Origin: Pseudomonas prosekii
GTDB taxonomy: Bacteria; Pseudomonadota; Gammaproteobacteria; Pseudomonadales; Pseudomonadaceae
Reading direction: 5' to 3'
Assembly (NCBI RefSeq): GCF_900105155.1
Contig: NZ_LT629762.1
Coordinates: 4,244,501-4,308,500 of the forward strand
Length of the DNA: 64,000 nucleotides
Numbering within the stretch: the first letter of the stretch is position 1; each line of letters begins with the position of its first letter. Positions 17,699-28,094 of this stretch are shown in pieces. A program made the position numbers and the translations under genes. Below the pieces are notes generated by a model. The model made no database searches. It was not told the DNA's origin and worked only from the letters and a program-made list of their open reading frames with translations.

Positions 17699-18811
17699 TC
17701 AGTCGATTCGGCGGGTGTTGCCGACGATGAAGACCTGGACGTATCTGGAGGATCGGCGCTCGCCGCTGGCGGTAATGTGCGTATACGCCACGTGGGCAAA
17801 ACCACCGGCCAGGCGCTGGACCACCGCGTTCGACACTTCGAAGGTCAACGCTGATTGGGCGGCGACGGTCCGCGACTCGGTGAATGGCTGGGGCAGGCCG
17901 GTACGGGGTTCGCCTCGCCAGTCGAGTTCCACGACATCCGTCGCGGCGAACAGCGCAGCCGGGGTGGCGATGGTGACGCTGACGGACTTGGCCCCCAGCG
18001 TCGTCATGTAGATGGCGTTGTCCTGATCGGTTTCGGACACCACCGGGGCGGGCAGGCGTTGTGCGTGATTGGCGTCCTGGATATCGACCATCAAACCGAT
18101 GGAGTGGTCGGAGGCCATGTTGCCTACCTCATCGGTTATCCAGTACTGAAGCAAAGCCTGGCCACTACCGTCGGCCTCGATCATTTCCCGGGAAATCGTC
18201 AGCGCAACCGCTTGGCCGACTTCCGACCTCTGAACCCGGTGGGTGATGTGCCAGTCGACGTACTGAAACGCTACGCTGTCGTTGTGGCGCATGCCTTGCC
18301 ATGGCGGCACGGTGACAATGACGTCCTGCGTGCCGTCGATGATCGATGGGGCGATGACGGGGGGCCGCAATAATCGGTGGCCCGGGTATTCCGATTGGGG
18401 GTCGATGCCCCCGGGCAATTCGGTTTTGACCAACACCTTCAGGTGCCCCGACTCGACGCCATTGACTCGATAGAACCAGTGACTGAAACCCTCGGGAATG
18501 GCATTGGCCGGGATTCTTCTCACGAGCGGACCGCCGTCGTAATCTGCGGGCACGGTGAACCAGATGATCGGCAGGACGGGCGAGTCCGGATGGCGAATGA
18601 AAACTTCTATCTGGTCGCCGACAAAGACGTCGGTAGGCGCAATGAGGATCGCCACCCCGTTGATGTCTTCACGGGCCAGCGCTCGGTTGATCCCGACATC
18701 CGCGCCTGCGATCAAGGTGAGGGCGCCGGGTACATCAATCCTGCTTTCGCCCAGGATTGCGCCGGCGAACCGGGCCGGGCTCTCGCCTATTAATTGTGCG
18801 TCGGTACTCAT
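17699..18811 (-). CDS. Modular protein paralogous to the downstream Ig-repeat protein
   Basis: 370 residues from the ATG at 18811; an upstream TTG at 18841 is a weaker choice. No signal peptide or membrane helix. It shares segments with the next gene in the same order: LKVLVKTELPGGIDPQ versus LKVLIKTTRPGGPDPD, VTVPPWQGMRHNDSV versus ITVAPYENMRKNSTV, and VVELDWRGEP versus TVDLSWRGVS. The two are therefore tandem paralogues, 34 bp apart and probably co-transcribed. Function is not recognised. Confidence 0.78.
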   Translation of the reverse strand: MSTDAQLIGESPARFAGAILGESRIDVPGALTLIAGADVGINRALAREDINGVAILIAPTDVFVGDQIEVFIRHPDSPVLPIIWFTVPADYDGGPLVRRIPANAIPEGFSHWFYRVNGVESGHLKVLVKTELPGGIDPQSEYPGHRLLRPPVIAPSIIDGTQDVIVTVPPWQGMRHNDSVAFQYVDWHITHRVQRSEVGQAVALTISREMIEADGSGQALLQYWITDEVGNMASDHSIGLMVDIQDANHAQRLPAPVVSETDQDNAIYMTTLGAKSVSVTIATPAALFAATDVVELDWRGEPRTGLPQPFTESRTVAAQSALTFEVSNAVVQRLAGGFAHVAYTHITASGERRSSRYVQVFIVGNTRRID

Positions 18812-19127
18812 GATTGGCGCTCGCGAGTGAGTGAGGAGCAATCCCGTGTCTGGGGATTTATGAGTGGTGGATTGGAGGCCCGGACGCAGGGCATGGCTAC
18901 TGTCAGAGTTGACAGGTAGTGGGTCTTTTCAGACGAGCGGTAGCTAACGGAACGTGCGGAAAACGACCCTGATCACTGCCCATTTCCAGTTGTCGGCGGC
19001 CTTTCTCGCAAACCTCGAAACTACCGTTCAGCAGGCTTCATCAAACTGTCACGCAACTGTGGCAGCGCGCTTGTACAAACTTCATCAGACTCGCGCTCTA
19101 CTGGGGTTCTGCGTTTCGGTGTTTTTC
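18812..19127. other. Divergent intergenic region, no gene seen
   Basis: 316 bp between the modular-protein operon (minus) and the hydrolase (plus). The hydrolase frame is open back to 18954 but the signal peptide starts at 19128. I see no hairpin, repeat or recognisable operator. Confidence 0.5.
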
Positions 19128-20147
19128 ATGCGTGCATTTTTATTGGCGGCGGCGCTGTTGTTCAGCCTGCCGGTTTTCGCGTCTTCGCGTTGTGATGTCG
19201 ATGTTCCAACCGAACAGGTCGATCTGGGTCAGGTGAGCCTGGCGTACCAGAGCATTGGCCGTGCGTCCGACCCGGCGCTGTTGCTGGTGATGGGGCTGGG
19301 CGGGCAACTGATTCACTGGCCGGATGAGGTGGTGGTTGCGCTGTGTCAGCAGGGTTTTCGGGTGATTCGCTACGACAATCGAGACGTCGGTCTGTCGACG
19401 TGGCGGCAGACGCCGGACAACGCCAACCTGACTTTCGAAGTGCTGCGCTACAAGCTCGGTTTGCCGGTGTCGGCCCCGTATTCGCTGACCGACATGGCCG
19501 ACGACGGTTTGGCGCTGATGAACGCGTTGCACGTCGAGCAATTTCACGTGCTGGGCGTGAGCATGGGCGGGATGATCGCCCAGCACATGGCGGCAATGGC
19601 GCCGCAGCGAGTTGAAAGTCTGACCTTGATCATGACCAGTTCCGGCGCCGAAGGTTTGCCGGCACCGAACGCGGCGCTGGTGCAATTGCTGGCGCGGCGC
19701 AGCGCACCGAATCGCGAGGTGGCGCTGCAGCAACAGGCCGATTTGCTCGCGGCGCTGGGCAGTCCGGCGGTGACGGATGATCGGCAGCTGTTGCTCGAGC
19801 AGGCCGCTGCCTCCTATGACCGCGCGTTCAACCCCGAAGGCGTGAAACGGCAGATCATGGCGATCCTCGCGGAGCCGAGCCGGGTAGCGCTGCTCAATCA
19901 ATTGCGCGTGCCGACGCTGGTGGTGCACGGCACGGCCGATCCGCTGTTGCCGGTCATGCACGGCGTACACCTGGCGGCGCATATTCGCGGCAGTCAGTTG
20001 AAGCTGATTCCGCAGATGGCCCATCGTTTTCAGGAAGCGTTCAAGGCACCGTTGCTGGCGGCGGTGTTGCCGTACTTGCAGAGTCATCGCGAAGACACCT
20101 CGCACTGGGCGCGGATTGAACCGGCCGCAACCCCGAATCTCCTGTAA
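19128..20147 (+). CDS. Secreted alpha/beta hydrolase
   Basis: 339 residues from the ATG at 19128, chosen because it begins a clean signal peptide ([18 protein letters not shown]). The fold is alpha/beta hydrolase: [13 protein letters not shown] (oxyanion region), [10 protein letters not shown], nucleophile Ser in [16 protein letters not shown], acid Asp in [11 protein letters not shown], and catalytic His in IPQMAHRF. The closest textbook relatives are lipase/esterase or haloperoxidase-like hydrolases; the substrate is unknown. It probably acts in the periplasm or outside the cell. It stands alone, followed by a REP. Confidence 0.85.
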   Translation: MRAFLLAAALLFSLPVFASSRCDVDVPTEQVDLGQVSLAYQSIGRASDPALLLVMGLGGQLIHWPDEVVVALCQQGFRVIRYDNRDVGLSTWRQTPDNANLTFEVLRYKLGLPVSAPYSLTDMADDGLALMNALHVEQFHVLGVSMGGMIAQHMAAMAPQRVESLTLIMTSSGAEGLPAPNAALVQLLARRSAPNREVALQQQADLLAALGSPAVTDDRQLLLEQAAASYDRAFNPEGVKRQIMAILAEPSRVALLNQLRVPTLVVHGTADPLLPVMHGVHLAAHIRGSQLKLIPQMAHRFQEAFKAPLLAAVLPYLQSHREDTSHWARIEPAATPNLL

Positions 20148-20170
20148 CCCATCAATCCTGCTTTTACCTT

Positions 20171-20262
20171 CGTAGGAGCAAAGCTTGCTCGCGATAGCGG
20201 TGCATCAGCCACCATCAACTTTGCAGGTGACGGCCTCTTCGCGAGCAAGCTCTGCTCCTGCG
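20171..20262. repeat. REP/REPIN palindrome
   Basis: Opens CGTAGGAGCAAAGCTTGCTC and closes GCGAGCAAGCTCTGCTCCTGCG, with a central inverted GGTGCATCAGCC...CAGGTGACGGCC segment. Lies between the hydrolase and the DsbA-family gene. Confidence 0.8.
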
Positions 20263-20354
20263 GGTCAGGTGTGAGGGCAGGGGCCGAGTGCACGCTTGCG
20301 GTCGTCGGGTGTATGGTTCATGTTTTGTGGCGCGATGAACCTGCGAGGTACGCG

Positions 20355-21020
20355 ATGAGTAATTCCCTGAAAATCGATTTTGTCAGCGACGTCTCCTGCC
20401 CGTGGTGCGTGGTCGGCCTGTACGGCTTGACCCAGGCGCTGGATTTGCTCGGTGACGAGGTGCAGGCCGAGATCCGTTTCCAGCCGTTCGAGCTGAACCC
20501 GAACATGGGCCCCGACGGCCAGAACATCACCGAACACATCACTGAAAAGTACGGCTCGACCCCTGAGCAGTCGCAGCAGAATCGCGAAATGATCCGCGCC
20601 CGTGGCGCCGAGGTCGGGTTTGCCTTTCGCACCGATGGCAACAGCCGCATCTACAACACCTTCGACGCGCATCGCTTGCTCTACTGGGCAGGTCTGGAGG
20701 GTTTGCAGTTCAATCTGAAAGAGGCGCTGTTCAAGGCGTATTTCACCGACGGCGGCAACCCGTCCGACCCTGCGCAATTGGCCGCGATTGCTGAAAGCGT
20801 CGGGCTGGATCGTCAGCGCGCCGAGCAGATTCTGGCCTCGGATGAATACACCAAGGAAGTAAAAGAAGAAGAGCAACTGTGGCTGTCGCGCGGCGTCAGT
20901 TCGGTGCCGACCGTGGTGTTCAACGGGCAATACGCGGTCACCGGTGGGCAACCGGTCGAAACGTTTGTCGGGGCGATTCGCCAGATCATCAGCGAAGCCA
21001 GGGGCGGCACGGTTAGCTGA
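20355..21020 (+). CDS. DsbA-family oxidoreductase (FrnE-like)
   Basis: 221 residues from the ATG at 20355 (GAGG upstream). The thioredoxin-like fold carries CPWC near residues 16-19 (VSDVSCPWCVVGLYGL) and the cis-Pro region GVSSVPTVVFNGQYAVTGGQP (about 180-200) as in FrnE-type DsbA proteins. There is no signal peptide, so it is probably a cytoplasmic thiol-disulfide oxidoreductase or isomerase-like protein. FrnE relatives are linked to polyketide chemistry and oxidative stress, but the physiological partner here is unknown. Confidence 0.92.
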   Translation: MSNSLKIDFVSDVSCPWCVVGLYGLTQALDLLGDEVQAEIRFQPFELNPNMGPDGQNITEHITEKYGSTPEQSQQNREMIRARGAEVGFAFRTDGNSRIYNTFDAHRLLYWAGLEGLQFNLKEALFKAYFTDGGNPSDPAQLAAIAESVGLDRQRAEQILASDEYTKEVKEEEQLWLSRGVSSVPTVVFNGQYAVTGGQPVETFVGAIRQIISEARGGTVS

Positions 21021-21035
21021 CCGTCCTCGATTTTT

Positions 21036-21069
21036 CTGCACATGCGATAACTCTGCACATGCGATAACT
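21036..21069. repeat. Perfect 17-bp tandem repeat
   Basis: CTGCACATGCGATAACT occurs twice in direct succession (21036-21052 and 21053-21069), between the DsbA-family stop and the toxin-like pseudogene. Confidence 0.9.
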
Positions 21070-21159
21070 ATGTACCACCCGGCGTGATCGCCGACGCCTT
21101 CTAATGGGCCCGAACAGCGGCGAGGATCGGCCTCGCCGACGACTCGATCAGGCCCATGG

Positions 21160-24100
21160 ATGGACAGACAACCTCACGATCACGCTCCGGTTCGCGACAT
21201 TCGTTTCGATGCCCTCGACGACCTGCCTCGACACGATCAGAGCCTTTATCTCGCTGCTGTACGGCGTTGGCAAAACTGCCAGGAAAAATTCGCCGCGCTC
21301 ATGGCTGACGCGCCTGACTCTGCGCTACGCCAACGCTGGGACGATTGGTGGAACGCGCGCGCACGAGGGACAGCGGTGTCACGCTGGACGCGCGCGATCG
21401 AGCTTTTTCGCACGCATTTTGATGCCGCTGCGCAGACGACCTTCGCCCAAGGTCAGCTCAGTGCCGCGCAACTGCAAACCGCACAGGCGCTGATAAACCC
21501 CGCGCAACTCCCGGCACAGGAGCCACCGCTGATTACCGAGCGACTGGGTGGCGCTCAGGTTTCGCAAGACGCGCAATGGGCTGCGGCACTGGTGATCACC
21601 ACGGTCAGCGGCCCGCTGCTGTACTTGCCCGCGCGACAACCGGCGCTGCTGGCGTTCGATACGCGGGCAGCGCTGCAAGCGCATTTGGGCCTGGAGCGAT
21701 TGTCGCAACACACCACCGACTCCATCGCACCCGCGATCATCACTGACAGCCCGCCGGCCGATCCGCTGCTCGAAGCGCTGACACGTTGGCGTTCGCATTG
21801 CCTCGAAACGCCGCAAGCGTGGAGTCGCCAGCGGCTCGTACAAGTGCTGTTCGCTGCACCGCCATTGCCCGGCGACTTTGCCGTGACCGATGTCGAAGAT
21901 GAAGAACGCGCCGAGCCGCTGTTCGGTTCACTGAACGCTGATCTGTCATTGAGCCATCGGCGTAACGCAATCGAGCAGCAGCGGTTGGCCATCGAAAGTC
22001 TGCTTGATGATGAACAAGCCGTAGCGCAACCGGAGCGGCTCGCGCAGCTGAAACGCTGCCTCGACGCGCTCGACAGCGCCGAAGAAAACGCTCGCACGGC
22101 CGCCAAGGCGTTGCTCGAGCGCCGCCCGGCATTGCGTTTGCTCGAATTGCGCCAGCGGCCGAACGCCGATTACGACGAGTTGCACCTTGCCCGTTTGGCT
22201 GGGTTGCGCGCCGAGGCTGACGTGCAGCGTTTGTTACAGCAAATCAGCGAGGTTGAGCAGGCGTGGCTGCAAGCGGTGCTGGACAATCCCAAACGCGCCG
22301 ACCGCAACCAGGCAGTCATGGTCGCCCGTTTGAGCCTTGTATCGAGTCCGACGCTTGGCACCACGCTCGACGGGCCACTGGTCATCACCTCTGAAACCGC
22401 GGGCAACGCGTTGTTGCTCTACTGGCCCGGCAGCGCTGGCGGCTTGCAGCGTTTTGCCTCGTTGCAGGCGCTGGAACACGCGGTGTTCAAACTCGGGGCC
22501 ATCGACAGCGAATGGTCGTTGCAATTGTCGCCGCTGTCCGGCGATCCCTTTGAATACAGTCTGCAAAATCAGCTGTACGCCTGCGAACAGCGGGTCGCGA
22601 AGGTGTTGACCGACAATCCGCTGCCCTCGCATGAGCAGCCGCGTCGCGTCGAACTGGAAAAATCCCTGCTGGAAACCCTCGACAGTCTTGGCGTGCCAGT
22701 ACATTAGGCGCGCGAGCAGGCTTACCTGGATGTCCTCGAACAGCAGCAGACGCACGCGTTGGCCGGGCATTTGCCGCAGTGGTTGAGCCAAGCGTCACCG
22801 GTCCGGCGCGCCAGCCTGAAGACGGCGGTCATGGCGTTCATCGACGCGATGAAAAACTCGCACGCGCTGCTTGAGCGTGACCTGCCGCATCGCGATGATT
22901 TCGCCCGCAAGCGAGTCGAGGAACGCCTGCGCAAAGACTTCTCGCTCAAACAGGGATTCAGCATCACGCTGGACCTGCCGGACTCGACGAGCTGGCAGAA
23001 AACGCTCGTCGAAGGCGCCGCGCCGGGCACACCACAACGCAATGTGCTGACCGCCAGCAGCCAGCGCAGCACGCTGTCGATCGCGCAATTGGCGCCGGGC
23101 AATATCGATCAGCCGTTGTGGTTGCGCATGACCTTCATGAAGGTCGAGGTGATCGCCGATTCGGCCACTGAGCGCGAAGCACTGCTGCAGGGTGTGACCT
23201 TGCCGTACCTGCGCCAGTTAATCACCGACCTGGATTTGGCCGGGCACTATGAAGGGCTGATTTACCGTGCCTTCATGGGCTCGACCGCCGCCACCGCATT
23301 TGCCAACGAGCACCGCCGCGAATGCCTGACCGAACCGTTCCGCCAGATGTTGAAAATGCGCGGCGACTCGGCGCTGCTGCAACAGCAGATTCAGGAGGAT
23401 GGCTGGAAAATTCTCAACACGGCAATCGATGCCGATACGGCCCAGGCGTTCGCCGCCAATGGCCAGCGCATTATCTTGCGGCCGGTGAATCTGACTGTCG
23501 GCGGGCCCGATACCGACGACGGCCCGAGCAGTTTGTCGGGGCTGACGTTTATTGAAGAACAAGTCAGCGGGACAACGTTGCTGTACTTGCCGGACAGCCC
23601 TGACGGTCAGTTCTTCCACCAGCGAGCCACGCTTGAATTGGCCCGCGAACTGCTGTTCAACCTGTGCCTGCGTCCGGTGATGGTCGACTACCTCGCGGGC
23701 CGCGCCTCGAAGGGTGATGTTGCCCACCACGTCAGCCGGATCAATCAGGCGCGCAGGGGCAATTTTGATGCCTTGATCGGTGCCGGCACCGCGTGGCCGG
23801 CGACTACTTCGCTGGCTGCGCATTTGCTCAATGCGCACATGGGCCGTTTGATCGAAGCGCACCGGGCGAACTCGCGTTCCAACCTCGCTCTGGCGCTGGA
23901 GCGTTACGCCTTGCAGGGCGGCGCGCTGTTCAACTACCTGAAAATGGCCCTCGGCATGCTGCCGTTTGTGGGCAGCGCCGTCGCGCTGTACGACGCCTGG
24001 GACAGCGCCAACCTCGCCGCGGCGGCGTTTTTGCGCGGCGAAGCGGGGCATGGGCTGACGCAACTGGAATCGGTGTTGTTGTCGCTGATCGATGCCGCGA

Positions 24101-26388
24101 TGGATATCCTTCCCGGCGCGTCGTCCAGTCCGGGCGTGGCGCGTGCTTTGACTCGCCAGCGCCAGGTCAAGGCGTTGCTCACAGGCACTGTGGGATGGCA
24201 GCGTTCGTCGATGCGCAAAGTGAAGTCTCGCCTCGACCGGTTTGCCGGTTATGAGTACGAAGGCGCGGTGTCGCTGGAAGGCCTGCAACCGCACAGCGAC
24301 GGCCTGTATCGCAACGTTTATCGGCATGCCTCGGGGGATTTCATTCTGCGCGAGGGGCGGATTTATCAGGTGCGACTGGTGGACCGGACGATGCGGTTGT
24401 CCGGCACGCGCGCTCGGGCTTATCAACAGGCGATTGCGCTGGACGAGGCGGGGCAGTGGGATACACGTTTTGCGCTGCACGGCACGCTGGCGGGGGACGG
24501 TCTGGCCGGTGGCGGCAATCTGCTCGGGCATCTGGCCGATGGGCTCGAGCCGTTGTGGCCCGCCGTAATTCGTCGCTGGTTGCCGCGCTGGCTGACCGAT
24601 CGCGCAGTTGAGCATCAGCGCCGATTGGGTCGCACGATTGACGCCCTGTCGCGGCAACTCGACGTGCAGCATCGCCAAGGCAACGCGGCCCTCGGCGAAT
24701 ATCAGAACGCCGATGCCGCTACGCGCCGGGCAACCGTGGACGCGGTGGATGGCAAATGTGCCTACGACATCGAGCTGGCTACGCAACGTTATGAGCATGC
24801 CAGCCAGATGCTTTCCGTGAGCCACGGCAACCGGCGCCAGAATACGTTGGAGGTGATGAGCCAGTCGGCATTGGTGGTGGTCGAGCGCAGTCTGCACCGC
24901 AGCGGCCTGGCGAGGGATCGTTGTCTGGATTACCTGAGCGACATCGGCGCGCTCAACAGTCAGATGCTCGGTTTGCCGGCGGGCAGTGTCCGGGTTGCCT
25001 TGCGACTTGCCCGGCAAATGAACCAGATACGCACGAGGCTGATCCAGGAGCTGCGCAGCATCGACACGATCGTGGCGAACATCGAGGTGTGGCGCCAACG
25101 CATCAAGACGCGCGCGGACAAGGCTTACGTGGGCCAGGAGCTGGATAAGGCCAACGTTTCCCTGTCCGATAACAATCGCGATTACCTCAAGGCGCTTAAT
25201 TATTTGCCGATGCTGACGCGCTACGATCGGGTATTTGATTCGTCGTGGATCTACCTCCATCGACGCGTGGCGCGCGCACGGGCCAAGGTGTATGACGCGC
25301 TGCATACACAACAGGATTTGCCGGATGTGATTGCCAACGTGCACCGGCGTAATCAGGTACTCAGCGAGTGCATCGAGGCCTACGACGAGTTCAGTCGTGA
25401 CCTGATCGTCTGGTCGACGGGTTACGGGCAACACTTCGATAGGCTCTGGATTGCGCCGATGCTGGAACAACTGACACGCATGAGCAACCACGCGCGCCAC
25501 GGGATCAAGAACGGCATCAAGCAATCGGCAAATGCCCGGAACAGCGGCAAGGAAATTTTCGAAACCGATGGCAATCGCTTGATGGTCGGTGAGAAACAGG
25601 TCGACCCGCTGACCCGCCAGACGAGCTTTGCCACCAGCGGCGAAGACGGCCGCGTTGAACACTGGCTACCCGCCAGTGCGGGTAAATATCAGCGTCAGTT
25701 GCCACCGCAACCGTTGCAGCCAGACGTCATCATCGACCGCCAGGCGCTATTGAGCGAAGCCCGTCAGCGTTTGGCGGCGCAGGCCGACTATCGCAGGAAG
25801 GTCGACGGTTATGCGCGCCAAAACATGTCGCCCGCCGACCTTGATCACATGATGACCAGTGAAGCGGCTGAATTGCGCGTGCGCGCGCGACGCGTTGACC
25901 GCGTTGCGGCGCACGATCCGCTGATCGCCCAACTGCATGCCAAGGCAGATGAATTGATCAAGGTCGGGCGTGATTTGCGTATCGAAAAAATGCTCGCCAG
26001 CACGACACCGACCGAAGGCTACCTGCATGAGCTGCACGAGTTGGCACCTGCGGGGCAACCGCTGATAAAAATACGCAAGGTCGGCACGCTGGTGGAGCAA
26101 GGCAGGCGCGCCGATGGGCGCCTGGATTTGCTTCAGGAGTTCGAAGTGCTCAACCTGACCGTCGATCCGCCGCAACCTTTGTGGTACGCGCATTTTCATT
26201 TCAGTTCGGCCAAACCGCTGTTCAATCGCTTCGACAAGGCGCACCTGAAAACACCGGATCAGCGCGATCTGGGTCTGAAGTGGCAACAAAAACAGGCCAG
26301 CAGTGGCGCGGCGGTCGACCCGATCTGGCGCGGTCCGATCGGCAAACCGTTCGCAGAGCTGTATTTCGAACCGCTGTTCCAGACCTGA
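21160..26388 (+). pseudogene. Large toxin-like (dermonecrotic-toxin/DUF6543-type) protein, interrupted by an amber codon
   Basis: One continuous frame of 1743 codons runs from 21160 to the TGA at 26386-26388 with a single internal TAG at 22705-22707 (codon 516). The flanking reading frame is uninterrupted (VPVH, stop, AREQAYLDVLEQQQ), so one CAG-to-TAG change explains the break. The first part yields 515 residues; a TTG at 22759 could restart a 1209-residue second part. Both parts look coding. The second part has a hydrophobic stretch near full-length residues 930-985 (NYLKMALGMLPFVGSAVALY) and long helical regions. I recall this layout from Pseudomonas giant proteins annotated with a dermonecrotic toxin (DUF6543) domain; I could not verify it. 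The start codon is uncertain. Confidence 0.75.
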
Positions 26389-26427
26389 GGCAAAACGCGG
26401 CTGTCCAGCTCACTTGCTCAGCTCAGC

Positions 26428-26766
26428 TCAGCTGTGCAGCCGCACCCACACCGACACCAGCACGCTGGCAGCGATCAACCACGCCAGCGCCGCCACGGCC
26501 AGTGACGCCTCCAGGCGCAAACGGTCGACCATCACGTACAACGTCGCGAGGTAGATGAAGTACGGGATGATCGACCACATGCCAAACACAATGGTGGTCT
26601 TCAAATCGTCCAGCGAACGGCCCTTGCCGACGATGTAATGGGCGATCAGGGCGAAGGTCGGAAACAGTGGCACCAGCCCGGCGATGTAATAGTTTTTGGT
26701 CTTCGCCAGCGCGGCGAGGATCAACACCACCGCCGCGCCCAGCGCTGCTTTCAGAATCAGGTCCAT
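26428..26766 (-). CDS. glpM: GlpM family membrane protein
   Basis: 112 residues, about four hydrophobic segments (LKAALGAAVVLILAALA; YIAGLVPLFPTFALIAHYIV; TTIVFGMWSIIPYFIYLATL; ASLAVAALAWLIAASVLVSV). It matches GlpM, an inner-membrane protein first described next to glpD in P. aeruginosa and linked to alginate production from glycerol. Here it follows aauR, whose stop codon it overlaps by one base (TGATG), and is separated from glpD by the whole aat/aau block. Biochemical role unknown. Confidence 0.88.
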   Translation of the reverse strand: MDLILKAALGAAVVLILAALAKTKNYYIAGLVPLFPTFALIAHYIVGKGRSLDDLKTTIVFGMWSIIPYFIYLATLYVMVDRLRLEASLAVAALAWLIAASVLVSVWVRLHS

Positions 26767-28094
26767 CAGTGGCTCAGCCCGTATTTTTTGACTTTATCGA
26801 ACAGCGTGGTCTTGGCCATGCCGAGTTCCAGGCTGGCCTGGGTCAGGTTGCCGCCGCTGCGTTGCAGCGCGTCGTTGAGCAAGTTGCGCTCAAACGCTTC
26901 CACCGCTTCGGCGAACGCCAAGCCGTGGTTGCTGCCACTCGCGCCGGACTTCTTGAAGGCCGGCAGGCCGAGGGCAAACCGTTCGGCGACGTTGCGCAGT
27001 TCCCGGACGTTGCCCGGCCAGTCGTGGCTCATCAGGTTGGACACGGTCTGGTTGTCGAGCTCCGGCACCGCGCGGTCGAAGCGCAGCGAAGACTGCTGCA
27101 AGAAGTGCTCGAACAGTTGCAGGATGTCTTCACGGCGTTCGCGCAACGGTGGCAATTCCAGGGTGACGACGTTGAGGCGGTAATACAGGTCGCTGCGGAA
27201 TTGGCCTTTTTTGCTCGACTCATCCAGATCGGATTTGGTCGCGGCAATCACCCGGCAATCCACCGCAACGCTTTGGTTCGAACCCAGCCGTTCGAGGGTG
27301 CGTTCCTGCAACACGCGCAGCAATTTGATCTGCAACGGCAACGGCATGCTTTCCACTTCATCGAGAAACAGCGTGCCGCCGTCGGCGTGTTCGATCTTGC
27401 CGATCCGTCGTTTGCCGGCGCCGGTGAAGGCGTTGGCCTCGTGGCCGAAGATTTCACTTTCGAAGAGGTTTTCCGGCAGGCCGCCGCAGTTCAGCGCGAC
27501 AAACTGCTGAGTGTGACGACGGCTGAAATCGTGCAGGCAACGCGCGACCAGTTCCTTGCCGGTGCCGGTTTCACCCTCGATCAACACGTTGGCCGAAGTG
27601 TCGGCGACGTTGGCGATCAGTTCGCGCAGGTTTTGCATGGCCGGCGAGCGGCCGATGATCCGCCCTTCAAGCGAATCGCGTTCGGCCAATTGCCGGCGCA
27701 GCGACGAGACTTCGCGGGCGAGGCTGCGTTGCTCCAGCGCGCGGCGCGCGACGTCGACCAGGCGTTCCGGGGAGAACGGTTTCTCCATGAAATCGTAGGC
27801 GCCTTTTTGCATCGCGCCGACCGCCATCGAGATGTCGCCGTGGCCGGTAATCAGCACCACCGGCAGGCTGCGGTCGCGCGCCTTGAGGCGGGTCAGCAGT
27901 TCGAGGCCATCGATGCCGGGCAGGCGAATGTCGCTGATGACGATGCCGGCAAAATTGTCGCCGACTCGCTCCAGGGCTTCTTCGGCGCTGCCGACGCCGA
28001 CGCAGGGAATGTCTTCGAGCGTCAGCGCCTGCTGGCAGCCGAGCAGCACATGGGGGTCGTCTTCGACGATCAGCACACTAAGGTCGTGGTTCAT
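26766..28094 (-). CDS. aauR: Sigma-54-dependent response regulator AauR (DctD family)
   Basis: 442 residues. Receiver domain with Asp55 (VISDIRLPGIDG) and Lys105, AAA+ domain with Walker A GETGTGKE (174-181) and Walker B GGTLFLDEVES, and a C-terminal Fis-type helix-turn-helix (GGNLTQASLELGMAKTTLFDKVKKY). The sigma-54 contact loop reads NAFTGA (221-226) rather than GAFTGA. The start overlaps the aauS stop (ATGA). In P. putida AauR activates acidic amino-acid uptake and use. Assignment here rests on adjacency to aatJQMP and on matching sites upstream of aatJ; without that context it would be called DctD-like. Confidence 0.92.
   Translation of the reverse strand: MNHDLSVLIVEDDPHVLLGCQQALTLEDIPCVGVGSAEEALERVGDNFAGIVISDIRLPGIDGLELLTRLKARDRSLPVVLITGHGDISMAVGAMQKGAYDFMEKPFSPERLVDVARRALEQRSLAREVSSLRRQLAERDSLEGRIIGRSPAMQNLRELIANVADTSANVLIEGETGTGKELVARCLHDFSRRHTQQFVALNCGGLPENLFESEIFGHEANAFTGAGKRRIGKIEHADGGTLFLDEVESMPLPLQIKLLRVLQERTLERLGSNQSVAVDCRVIAATKSDLDESSKKGQFRSDLYYRLNVVTLELPPLRERREDILQLFEHFLQQSSLRFDRAVPELDNQTVSNLMSHDWPGNVRELRNVAERFALGLPAFKKSGASGSNHGLAFAEAVEAFERNLLNDALQRSGGNLTQASLELGMAKTTLFDKVKKYGLSH

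Noticed and set aside
22705..22707. TAG read as pyrrolysine or other recoding
   Set aside because: No recoding element or associated genes are visible, and a simple CAG-to-TAG change is more likely.
23218..25662. 814-codon minus-strand frame inside the toxin-like gene
   Set aside because: Low-complexity antisense shadow of a GC-rich coding sequence.
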